IMG/VR virus record: IMGVR_UViG_3300020438_000213
Span: 1 to 28,132 of that record
Reading direction: 5' to 3' (one strand)
From: a virus
Length of the DNA: 28,132 bases
Both the position numbers and the translations under genes were made by a program. Each line of letters begins with the position of its first letter. Position 1 is the first letter of the stretch. The notes under the pieces were generated by a model. The model made no database searches, was not told the DNA's origin, and worked only from the letters and a program-made list of their open reading frames with translations. Below are positions 1 through 6,530 of this stretch, piece by piece.

Positions 1-438
1 AAACTCACAGCAGCAATGCAACCTGAGTTTGAGGATGAGGAAGCAATCGATCCATTCGATTTCTGGCAAGGTGCTAACTTCAAGTTGAAGGCAAAGAACG
101 TTGCTGGTTATAGAAACTATGACTCTTCTGAGTTCGCTGCCACTAGTGCTTTACTAGATGATGACGATGCGATGGAAGCAGTTTGGAAGAAGGAGCATTC
201 CTTAGCAGAACTAGTTGCTAACGATCAGTTCAAAACTTATGATGAACTTAAGACTCGTCTTGGTTATGTTCTTGGTAACAAGCCAGTTCGTAATGATGCT
301 GAAACTGTAGAGCAAGAAGTTGAAGATGTAAGAGCATCTGCTCCTGTTGTTGAGACAGTCGAATCTGTATCTAAAGCACCTGCTTCAGATGATGACGATG
401 ACGCATTATCATACTTTGCTAAATTAGCGGAAAGTTAA
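1..438 (+). CDS. 32: gp32 single-stranded DNA-binding protein, C-terminal part (5' end outside window)
   Basis: The reading frame is open from base 1 (KLTAAMQPEF...), so this is the C-terminal ~145 residues of a longer gene and the ATG at 16 is internal. Two stretches align by eye with T4 gp32: WQGANFKLKAKNVAGYRNYD resembles the T4 core segment EGANFVLKVKQVSGFSNYD, and LVANDQFKTYDELKTRLGYV resembles T4 SKDKFKSFEELNTKFGQV. The protein ends in an acidic tail (DDDDDALSYFAKLAES), like the T4 gp32 C-terminal domain that recruits replication proteins. In T4 the protein coats ssDNA cooperatively during replication, recombination and repair. It is the only replication gene in the window. Its stop codon overlaps the ATG of a small downstream ORF (TAATG). 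Confidence 0.93.
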   Translation, partial: KLTAAMQPEFEDEEAIDPFDFWQGANFKLKAKNVAGYRNYDSSEFAATSALLDDDDAMEAVWKKEHSLAELVANDQFKTYDELKTRLGYVLGNKPVRNDAETVEQEVEDVRASAPVVETVESVSKAPASDDDDDALSYFAKLAES

Positions 439-563
439 TGAAAATCAAGCCTCTTAAACATTGTCGATTATCCCAGATGAATTTCTTCTACTGGGATCCG
501 AAAGATGATCCAAGAGAGCCTGAATATTGGGAAGACTCACCTTCGGGTGGGTCTTTTTTATGA
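438..563 (+). CDS. Small 41-codon ORF coupled to gp32, unknown function
   Basis: ATG at 438 overlaps the gp32 stop codon (TAATG), a usual coupling arrangement. The 41 residues begin MKIKPLKHCRLSQMNFFYWD and continue with an acidic, aromatic stretch (DPKDDPREPEYWED). The stop codon ends one base before the convergent gp53 gene, so the ORF fills the gap exactly. The last codons (SPSGGSFL) are also the terminator hairpin and its T-run. No family was recognised. In T4 the genes after gp32 are replication or late-transcription accessory genes, but nothing here shows such a function. It may also be a non-coding 3' region that is open by chance. Confidence 0.5.
   Translation: MKIKPLKHCRLSQMNFFYWDPKDDPREPEYWEDSPSGGSFL
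532..559 (+). terminator. Rho-independent terminator after the gp32 unit
   Basis: A ten-pair stem (AAGACTCACC / GGTGGGTCTT, one G-U pair) is closed by a UUCG tetraloop and runs into six T residues. The T-run lies only on the + strand side, so it terminates the gp32 transcript. On the other strand the stem is followed by CCC, so it would not be an efficient terminator for the leftward block. Confidence 0.9.
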
Positions 564-1298
564 TTAATCTACTAAACGTGTATTTTCTGTTTTAATTAGT
601 TTCTTAGAGATATATTGAGAGTTTCTATCATATTTCATAATTCTTCTAAAATCTTCTAAGAATTGTGGTATGTAACTATCTCTAAGAATTCTTATAGATC
701 TTTTTTTGTCATTCTTTTCAGTTTCATATTGCCAGTTACTAATAGCAATGCCAATATCGTTTACTAGATTTGCTCCACCTAAAGTATCTGCTGTAAGTTC
801 TACTATATTTAATTCACGTTTAGATGTCCAAACAATTGGAGGTTCGTTAGCACCTCTGTATTGTTTTCCTGGTCCATCTATTGTAAAACTATTATCGACT
901 TCTATTCCTTCTGGTAGAATGAGACGATTATGTTGATCTCTAACTTCTGTAGTCTGGAAATGATGAACATCGTTTAATGAGTCTCCATATTTACCTAGAG
1001 CATATTCGTATAGATCTTGGTTGTTGAGTGGCCATTGATCTCTAATATTTGTAATATTAGCACTTAATATGACAATCCAATCTAAACCAGGATCACCATA
1101 TACTTCTTCTGCGACTGTATCAGGTCTATCTCCCTCATATATTTCATACGTATTGAATAATACAGCATTATTTTCTATATGATCTAATATTTTTGTGTGG
1201 CGAAATATATTTTTTATTAAAACATATTCTCTGGAAGATAACTTATCAGGTAATGGTGACTGATATGCTACATTTGGTAATTCTCTAAAATATGCCAT
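564..1298 (-). CDS. 53: gp53-like baseplate wedge protein
   Basis: This 244-residue protein has the T4 gp53 family signature: an N-terminal FRELPNVAYQSPLP followed by a LysM-like region (YEGDRPDTVAEEVYGDPGLD, then WIVILSANI). In T4, gp53 (196 aa) is the last wedge subunit added and allows wedges to assemble around the hub. The ~50 extra residues are mostly C-terminal (after about residue 170). The start codon overlaps the stop of gp48 (TAATG), and AGGAG lies about ten bases upstream of the ATG. It is the last gene of the leftward block and converges on the gp32 unit. Confidence 0.88.
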   Translation of the reverse strand: MAYFRELPNVAYQSPLPDKLSSREYVLIKNIFRHTKILDHIENNAVLFNTYEIYEGDRPDTVAEEVYGDPGLDWIVILSANITNIRDQWPLNNQDLYEYALGKYGDSLNDVHHFQTTEVRDQHNRLILPEGIEVDNSFTIDGPGKQYRGANEPPIVWTSKRELNIVELTADTLGGANLVNDIGIAISNWQYETEKNDKKRSIRILRDSYIPQFLEDFRRIMKYDRNSQYISKKLIKTENTRLVD

Positions 1299-2413
1299 TA
1301 GTATCCTACTCCTGGTCCTGCTTCATTTGTATCATAATCTTCAGCATATATTGGATTGACTTCTTTGAATACCATTCTCACCTGAATATTTACTGGTGTA
1401 GAATCTCCATATGTTGCGTATGTACCAGCACCAGTATAATTAACATTTAATTGTGCTAAGGCACATGGTTTGAAACAATTTAAGAATGGATGATCCTTTC
1501 CCTTTCTTAGATATCTTAATAAGAATAGATCTGGTGCTTGTAAAAAGAATTTCCCTTTACCATCAAGAGTGCCTTTTCCACCACCACCTTTTCTTGGAGC
1601 CATTGATTTTTTTAATGATCTGATTATATTTTTAACTACTTCTGCTTCTTTTCTGCTTCTTGGTGAAAAAGTGATATCAAATGGAAAAGTTCTTAGTGCT
1701 GCTCCTTGAAATAATAACTCTAGATTTGAGTTTAATACTTGTCCTGTTGATCTTGATAGAACTGACCTAAAACTAACATTGGATCCTAATTGGTTTATAG
1801 CAGCACCTGCAAAGGCTGCTTGTAATGCTCCTTTAGCTTCTGCTGATATTGGTAAAGTTATAAGCGAATCCATATTTCTGGACATTGCTTGTGCTCTTTG
1901 AATGCCTTTACTAATATCTCCACCTTCTTGTATAATTGCTTTACCAACTGCTAATCCTGCTAATTCAAAAACATTCATAGTATCATCACCCCAAACACAA
2001 GCACTGGTATCATTTACCTGTTGTGGTATTGGTAATTCAATATAATAGTTTATTTTATTTTTACCTTTGTTTATTCTTTGAGTTATGTCTTCATTTCTGA
2101 TAGAAAATCCTGAACCTTCTTTTATACCAGTTATTTTTGTAGTTGGATCCTTTTTTAGCTCCCCAATTTCACTATTGAAATTATCCCAAGGTTTTTGCTC
2201 AATTTCAATACCTACACCTTCACCTGGACCTGGCGGTCTATATTGTATTGATTTTATTCTAAAAGAATCTTCATTCTCTTTTACATCTCTACTAATTGGA
2301 TAGATATAAACTGGAGTCTTTGTTCTTTTTTTAGGAGATTTTAGACTTGTATTTTTTGCATCAACAAGTTTAGAATTATCTTCTAATTTTGTTTCTACAG
2401 GAAGTGTTGCCAT
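1298..2413 (-). CDS. 48: gp48-like baseplate tail tube cap
   Basis: This 371-residue protein is close to T4 gp48 (364 aa). In T4 gp48 caps the hub/dome of the baseplate, sits beneath gp54, and has a tail-tube-like fold. The segment FPFDITFSPRSRKEAEVVKN (about residues 240-262) parallels T4 gp48 FTWDLTPRSTEDLMAIIN. The C-terminal part ends in the beta-strand pattern VNIQVRMVFKEVNPIYAEDY, as in T4 (FTLEITMREIITLNRASLY). The N-terminal ~100 residues are Lys/Pro-rich and variable. A perfect TATAAATA lies 19 bases upstream of the start, inside the end of the preceding gene, so gp48-gp53 can be transcribed separately. Confidence 0.85.
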   Translation of the reverse strand: MATLPVETKLEDNSKLVDAKNTSLKSPKKRTKTPVYIYPISRDVKENEDSFRIKSIQYRPPGPGEGVGIEIEQKPWDNFNSEIGELKKDPTTKITGIKEGSGFSIRNEDITQRINKGKNKINYYIELPIPQQVNDTSACVWGDDTMNVFELAGLAVGKAIIQEGGDISKGIQRAQAMSRNMDSLITLPISAEAKGALQAAFAGAAINQLGSNVSFRSVLSRSTGQVLNSNLELLFQGAALRTFPFDITFSPRSRKEAEVVKNIIRSLKKSMAPRKGGGGKGTLDGKGKFFLQAPDLFLLRYLRKGKDHPFLNCFKPCALAQLNVNYTGAGTYATYGDSTPVNIQVRMVFKEVNPIYAEDYDTNEAGPGVGY

Positions 2414-2427
2414 TATATTTCCAATTT

Positions 2428-2829
2428 TCAGCTATTTATACGAAATCTTGCAAAAGGAATACCATCAAGATCATTTAGTTCTGATTGTGTTATTTCATAT
2501 AAACCTCCAATGATTTCATTCCAAGTATATTGGCGATATGTATTCCAGTGAAAGTTTAGTCCTCTAAATCCCCATTGAAAAACATTCGTAACAGCAACCA
2601 TTGGATGCTGATCATATCTCATATTTGGAGTTTTAGCTTTATATAAAAAAACGTACAGTTTTCCTTCTGTTGGAGTTTTACTACCTTCTGTTAATGATTC
2701 TATGATATTCATCATTAAATCATCAGGATGTTCCGTACCAATTAAATCATTAAGTATATGTGATATCCTATTTCGATTTGATCTTGCTTTTTCAAGTTTT
2801 TCTTTTTGACTTGTAATAAAAGATGCCAT
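2428..2829 (-). CDS. Conserved-looking 133-aa protein between gp4 and gp48, function unknown
   Basis: No family was recognised with certainty. The protein starts with a charged, helical N-terminus (MASFITSQKEKLEKARSNRN). It continues with a mixed, aromatic-rich domain including KLYVFLYKAKTPNMRYDQHP and FQWGFRGLNFHWNTYRQYTW, and has no signal peptide or transmembrane segment. Its ATG overlaps the gp4 stop codon (TAATG), so it is translationally coupled to a head-completion protein. It lies upstream of gp48, which suggests a virion or assembly role, but this is inference from position only. Confidence 0.8.
   Translation of the reverse strand: MASFITSQKEKLEKARSNRNRISHILNDLIGTEHPDDLMMNIIESLTEGSKTPTEGKLYVFLYKAKTPNMRYDQHPMVAVTNVFQWGFRGLNFHWNTYRQYTWNEIIGGLYEITQSELNDLDGIPFARFRINS
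2433..2440 (-). promoter_or_regulatory. T4-type late promoter for gp48-gp53
   Basis: On the minus strand the sequence reads TATAAATA, a full match to the T4 late promoter -10 element recognised by the gp55 sigma factor. It ends 19 bases before the gp48 ATG and lies in the last codons of the upstream 133-aa gene. Confidence 0.75.
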
Positions 2830-3266
2830 TATTTTATACCAAGTTCTTTTTCTGTGATTACTTTAAATTCCCATTGTCTATCAGCACAAAATTCTCTTGC
2901 CCTTTTCCATTTTGACTGATTAGTAGCATATGCATATGCTTCACGGATGTATCCTGGAGTTTGACGTTTTGGTTTTTTGGGTGGAGTACATTGTTTTAGT
3001 GGTTTTACTTCAATAACATATTTTTTTATTAAACCATTACTTTCCTTTACTTTTATATAGAAATCTGGAAAGTATCTATGAATCCTATTATCAACAGGAG
3101 ATCTGTATGGAATGATAATTTCCTCACTATTCCATTCTAATATATTATCATTAGAATCACAGTAAACCATGAATTTTCTCTCCCATAATGATCTAAATGT
3201 AATATTGGTATAATCACCTTTATATTTCATTGGGTTTGATGGTTGATATTTTCCTTTATAAGCCAT
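2829..3266 (-). CDS. 4: gp4-like head completion protein (nuclease fold)
   Basis: This 145-residue protein is close to T4 gp4 (150 aa), which completes filled heads before tail joining. It carries the endonuclease-like residue set of TnsA/Vsr-type folds: Glu29 in FRSLWERKF, Asp68 in RYFPDFYIKV, and Glu86-x-Lys88 in YVIEVKP. A Lys/Pro-rich stretch (PPKKPKRQTP) and a C-terminal helical segment follow. The ATG lies 25 bases downstream of a minus-strand TCTAAATA motif. It is the first gene of the leftward block. Confidence 0.87.
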   Translation of the reverse strand: MAYKGKYQPSNPMKYKGDYTNITFRSLWERKFMVYCDSNDNILEWNSEEIIIPYRSPVDNRIHRYFPDFYIKVKESNGLIKKYVIEVKPLKQCTPPKKPKRQTPGYIREAYAYATNQSKWKRAREFCADRQWEFKVITEKELGIK

Positions 3267-3273
3267 CTAAATA
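3266..3273 (+). promoter_or_regulatory. Probable late promoter (+ strand arm) for gp54
   Basis: TCTAAATA matches the late consensus TATAAATA at seven of eight positions and starts at the first base of the gp4 start codon complement. It ends 26 bases before the GTG proposed as the gp54 start. It is mirrored by the same sequence on the other strand at 3292-3299. Confidence 0.6.
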
Positions 3274-3291
3274 GAAATGATATAGTAGAAC

Positions 3292-3299
3292 TATTTAGA
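3292..3299 (-). promoter_or_regulatory. Probable late promoter (- strand arm) for gp4
   Basis: On the minus strand the sequence reads TCTAAATA, ending 25 bases before the gp4 ATG. With the + strand copy it forms a perfect inverted repeat (CTAAATAG ... CTATTTAG, 16-base gap), so the two opposite transcription units have mirror-image promoters. Confidence 0.6.
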
Positions 3300-4166
3300 G
3301 TGCCAGCACCAATCCCAAAGAAAATATCTCAGATATTACCGACATTTCAGAATGTTTCACAAACCTCTAATTATCTTGTAAAGTTTGCTTTACCTCCACA
3401 TACTAATAATGATGGATATTCATTAGGACATCATCTTAGAAGGAAAAATGTAGATTTTAGATTTGTTGGTGAAAAAATAGGAATGCTTTGTAGTAGTGCT
3501 GTACTACCTGGTAGTGCTATGGCTTCATTCAATGCTATTGGAGATTATCAAGGTGTTGTTGAGACATTTGCTCATACTAGAAACTATACTCAAATACAAT
3601 TAGAATTTTATGTTGATAATCAATATAAATCAATTAAGTTTTTAGAGCATTGGATGGAATATATTGCTGGTGCTAATCCAGAAGATGCTAATCAACCTAA
3701 TACCTATCATTTTAAGATGAGGTATCCAGAACTTTATAAATCAAATGAAACTAGAATAATTAAATTTGAAAAAAATTATAGACAATTTTTAGAGTATAAA
3801 TTTATTGGATTATTTCCCCTATCATTAAATTCGACAAGAGTTCAATATCAAAACTCTCAAGTATTAAAAGCAACTTGTAGTTTTAGTTATGATCGTTATA
3901 TTTGTGGTCAATCAACTACAGCAGCAATAGAAAGGGGAGTTGATCTTGAAAAAAATAATGTTTATAATGAAAGACCATATAGTCTCCCTGATGTTGTAAG
4001 ATCTCAATTGGATGGTAATACATATTTACTTAATAGTCCAACAGGTTTAGTTAATGCTGGTAATACTAATACTGATGCTGGATTAGCACAGTTTGATAAT
4101 TTTGTACCAGAGGGAGCATTGGGTGATTGGAATAGTAGACCTATGTCTACTAGGCAAACATCTTAA
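3300..4166 (+). CDS. 54: gp54-like baseplate tail tube initiator
   Basis: I chose the GTG at 3300 (288 aa: V/M-PAPIPKKISQILPTF...). The longer TTG at 3243 would start inside gp4 and upstream of the promoter motif. The protein has the tail-tube (gp19/gp54) pattern: LPGSAMASFNAIGDYQG, then FAHTRNYTQIQLEFYVDNQY, then a helix with FLEHWMEYIAGANP, then YKFIGLFPLSLNSTRVQYQN and a final strand (LKATCSFSYDRYICG). T4 gp54 (320 aa) binds gp48 and nucleates tube polymerisation; the length here fits gp54 rather than the 163-aa gp19. The Gly/Asn-rich C-terminus (about residues 230-288) is likely disordered. Confidence 0.72.
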   Translation: MPAPIPKKISQILPTFQNVSQTSNYLVKFALPPHTNNDGYSLGHHLRRKNVDFRFVGEKIGMLCSSAVLPGSAMASFNAIGDYQGVVETFAHTRNYTQIQLEFYVDNQYKSIKFLEHWMEYIAGANPEDANQPNTYHFKMRYPELYKSNETRIIKFEKNYRQFLEYKFIGLFPLSLNSTRVQYQNSQVLKATCSFSYDRYICGQSTTAAIERGVDLEKNNVYNERPYSLPDVVRSQLDGNTYLLNSPTGLVNAGNTNTDAGLAQFDNFVPEGALGDWNSRPMSTRQTS

Positions 4167-4179
4167 AATAACCCACCTA

Positions 4180-4187
4180 TATAAATT
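4180..4187 (+). promoter_or_regulatory. T4-type late promoter for gp26
   Basis: TATAAATT matches TATAAATA at seven of eight positions, lies in the only intergenic gap here (4167-4207), and ends 20 bases before the gp26 ATG. This is the same spacing as at gp48 and the spike gene. Confidence 0.7.
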
Positions 4188-4207
4188 ACGACTTGTTATA
4201 GTTTATT

Positions 4208-4930
4208 ATGCCTTTACCAAAAATTGCGACACCTTCTTATGAGTTGGTAATACCTTCAACAAAAAAGAAAGTTAAATACAGACCATTCTTAGTTAAAGAA
4301 GAAAAAGTTTTAATTTTGGCTATGGAAAGTCAAGATACTAAACAAATTGCTAATGCTGTGAAGGATGTTATTTCTTCATGTATTACGACAAGAGGTGTGA
4401 AAGTTGATAAATTATCTACGTTTGATATTGAATATCTATTTCTCAATATTCGTGGGAAATCTGTTGGTGAAGAAGTTGAGGTTATGGTAACTTGTCCTGA
4501 TGATGGAGAAACTAAAGTTCCTGCGGTTATTAATTTGGATGAAATAAAAGTTCAAATTGGTGATGATCATTCTCCAGATATTAAATTGGATGATGATCAT
4601 ACGTTAAGAATGAAATATCCTTCTATGAGTGAGTTTATAAAAACCAATTTTGCCACAACAACAGAAGAGATAAGTGTTGATGACACTTTTGATTTAATAG
4701 CATCATGTATAGATCAAGTTTATTCTGAAGAAGAGTCTTGGGCAGGTACAGATTGTACTAAAAAAGAATTATCCGATTTTGTTGGATCTTTAAACACAAA
4801 ACAATTTAAAGATATTGAGAGATTTTTTGAAACTATGCCAAAACTTTCACATACTGTTAAGGTTACAAATCCAAACACTAAAAAGGATAGTGAGGTTGTA
4901 TTGGAGGGATTACAAAGTTTTTTCAGGTAA
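4208..4930 (+). CDS. 26: gp26-like baseplate hub / probable tail assembly chaperone
   Basis: This 240-residue protein opens with MPLPKIATPSYELVIPSTKK and has the T4 gp26 family pattern: a beta-rich start, YRPFLVKEEKVLILAMES, then CPDDGETKVPAVINLDEIKV and LRMKYPSM. T4 gp26 (208 aa) takes part in hub assembly. The C-terminal third is helical (DTFDLIASCIDQVYSEEESW, then FKDIERFFETMP). The 3' end contains GGAGGG, nine bases, then TTTTTTC in the correct frame, followed four bases later by the TAA stop. The -1 frame is open into the next 59-codon ORF. This fits a tail assembly chaperone that makes two products (240 and 301 aa) just before the tape measure genes. The identity is well supported by motif and order; the chaperone role is inference. 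Confidence 0.82.
   Translation: MPLPKIATPSYELVIPSTKKKVKYRPFLVKEEKVLILAMESQDTKQIANAVKDVISSCITTRGVKVDKLSTFDIEYLFLNIRGKSVGEEVEVMVTCPDDGETKVPAVINLDEIKVQIGDDHSPDIKLDDDHTLRMKYPSMSEFIKTNFATTTEEISVDDTFDLIASCIDQVYSEEESWAGTDCTKKELSDFVGSLNTKQFKDIERFFETMPKLSHTVKVTNPNTKKDSEVVLEGLQSFFR
4903..4924 (+). promoter_or_regulatory. Predicted -1 programmed ribosomal frameshift signal
   Basis: The heptamer T TTT TTC (4918-4924) is in the zero frame of gp26 (AGT TTT TTC AGG TAA) and allows tandem slippage of both tRNAs onto TTT TTT. GGAGGG (4903-4908) lies nine bases upstream, like the Shine-Dalgarno-like stimulator of the E. coli dnaX frameshift. After slipping, translation reads CAG GTA AGT ATG GCA and continues 59 codons to the TGA at 5110. 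I see only a weak possible downstream hairpin (GTATG at 4931 with CATAC at 4954). Confidence 0.78.
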
Positions 4931-4932
4931 GT

Positions 4933-5112
4933 ATGGCACATGAAGACCTTGCGTCATACTATAAAATAAACTTTGCTTTGGTTCAGCATCATAAATATAG
5001 TTTAACAGAGTTGGAAAATATGATTCCTTGGGAAAGAGAAATTTATCTTTCACTTTTACAACAACATATTGAAGAAGAAAATTTAAAAGCACAGCAAGCA
5101 AACAATGGCTGA
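4933..5112 (+). CDS. 59-codon ORF in the -1 frame of gp26 (frameshift extension / second chaperone domain)
   Basis: Reading from the ATG at 4933 gives MAHEDLASYYKINFALVQHH, then a helical, acidic, Gln-rich end including PWEREIYLSLLQQHIEEEN. It overlaps the first tape-measure-like gene by eight bases. The frame is exactly -1 to gp26 and stays open back through the slippery heptamer. It is therefore most likely the C-terminal extension of a 301-aa gp26 fusion, analogous to lambda gpGT. The internal ATG has no convincing ribosome binding site, so independent translation is less likely though possible. The PWEREIYLSLL pattern resembles the short helical second parts of tail chaperones in siphophages and P2-like phages; this is a resemblance only. 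Confidence 0.75.
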   Translation: MAHEDLASYYKINFALVQHHKYSLTELENMIPWEREIYLSLLQQHIEEENLKAQQANNG

Positions 5113-6529
5113 AATAGCATCACCAATATCAGGAGGAATACAGGCAGTTAGGAGAACAGTTTCTTCTAGTATTTTTACTGGAGCTGGTGTTGTACAGGGT
5201 AATACTCAACAACAAGATAATAATAGTAGATTATTGAGTAGGAATTCTCTACAACTTTCAATGGTTACAGGTCAATTAACTAATATTTCATTTCAAGTAA
5301 TTAATTTAAATGCTTCGTTAAAAGTTTTAAAGGATAATCTAGAAATACAAGCATCTTTAGATAGGCAGAGAGCTGCGGCTCAAGATATAAGAGAATCACA
5401 ATTAGCAGAAGAAGGTCTTAGAGAGGGTAAAGAAAGTGTTATTGAAAATAAGATAAGAAATAATTTATTAGGTCCTGTTCAAAAATTAGGGCAAAAATTA
5501 CAGGGTATATTGGGTAGAGTAACTGGATTCTTATCTACATTGCTTGTTGGGTGGTTAAGTAGTACTTTTATTGATACAATAAATGCAATAGCTACTGGTA
5601 ATTTTATAGAATTAAAGAAAGTTTTTAGAAATACTGCTAAGATTCTTCTTGCTGTTGGTAGTATAGTATTAATATCTAGATTTGGTGTTGGTGGTATAAT
5701 TGGTGGTCTTGTAAAGTTTGGTAGAAATTTAAGATTTTTAAAACTTGGTATGATACTGACTAGTCCATTTAAATGGATAAAAAATATAGCTTTAAATGTC
5801 TTAAAATTTGTAGCTAAGTTAGTACCTTGGATTATGTTGGGAACTCCTTTTCCTGGTGAAGGAGGTGATCAAAATGAACCACCACCAGAACAGGAAGGTG
5901 ATGATACCAAATCATCTGATGATAATGATGATACTGGTGATGTTCAACCTGGAATGTTTACCCCAACCACTAATTTAGACATACTAACAGATGTTGAACG
6001 TAAGAGACCAAAGAGGGAGGAATATGGAGAAGGTTCAGATGGTGATGTAAAATATCAGACTGATTTAGATACTTTTAAAGAAAAGTATGATTCTTATATA
6101 AGAAAACTTATTTCAGATGATAAAACTTATGTAGAAACTCCTGACTTTGATCCTAAGCAACTTTGGCATCCTGAAGATGCTATTGTTAAAATAGGTAAGG
6201 AACTCTTTAGATTAAATGAAGATAATGAAATTGAGGGAAAATATAAACCTTTTACACCACCAGCAGTAATTGAAGGAACAATTAAAAACGATCAAATTGC
6301 TCCTGTTAATAAAAAGAGGGAACTTGATAAAACTATTAGTGATACTAGTTCATCGCAAAATAATATTAATGTTTTACCAGTAGAAGTTGATGAAAGCAAT
6401 GATGTGCCAGATGGATCTTTAATAAATGGAGAGGCTGTAGGGTGGCCAGTAATAAAAGCTACAAACTCATTTAATACTTTTGTTTATATTGCTTATCATC
6501 AATTTAATATAGTACCAGTATTAGCATAG
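5105..6529 (+). CDS. Tape-measure-like tail protein, copy 1
   Basis: This 474-residue protein has a Gln/Asn-rich N-terminus and a helical heptad-like stretch (about 50-115: LSMVTGQLTNISFQVINLNA onward, rich in Lys/Glu). A hydrophobic segment follows (GFLSTLLVGWLSSTFID, about 141-157), then two more hydrophobic stretches (about 178-200 and 225-247). The second half (about 250-474) is acidic, Pro-rich and low-complexity. Helices, hydrophobic patches and position right after the gp26 frameshift are those of a tape measure protein, which in T4 is gp29 (590 aa) inside the tail tube. The LVGW segment is shared with the next gene, of identical length. No T4 gene number is assigned because I cannot align it by eye. 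It starts inside the end of the 59-codon ORF. Confidence 0.6.
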   Translation: MAEIASPISGGIQAVRRTVSSSIFTGAGVVQGNTQQQDNNSRLLSRNSLQLSMVTGQLTNISFQVINLNASLKVLKDNLEIQASLDRQRAAAQDIRESQLAEEGLREGKESVIENKIRNNLLGPVQKLGQKLQGILGRVTGFLSTLLVGWLSSTFIDTINAIATGNFIELKKVFRNTAKILLAVGSIVLISRFGVGGIIGGLVKFGRNLRFLKLGMILTSPFKWIKNIALNVLKFVAKLVPWIMLGTPFPGEGGDQNEPPPEQEGDDTKSSDDNDDTGDVQPGMFTPTTNLDILTDVERKRPKREEYGEGSDGDVKYQTDLDTFKEKYDSYIRKLISDDKTYVETPDFDPKQLWHPEDAIVKIGKELFRLNEDNEIEGKYKPFTPPAVIEGTIKNDQIAPVNKKRELDKTISDTSSSQNNINVLPVEVDESNDVPDGSLINGEAVGWPVIKATNSFNTFVYIAYHQFNIVPVLA

Positions 6530-6530
6530 T

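Noticed and set aside
706-936. Open frame on the + strand antisense to gp53
   Set aside because: Lies fully inside a recognised gene, with no ribosome binding site or known similarity.
3243-3299. Longer TTG start for gp54
   Set aside because: It would begin inside the gp4 coding region and upstream of the promoter motif; the GTG at 3300 follows the motif at 26 bases, matching gp4.
4990-4997. CATAAATA as a late promoter for the tape-measure-like gene
   Set aside because: It is 107 bases upstream of that gene and inside the frameshift ORF; similar matches occur by chance throughout this AT-rich DNA.
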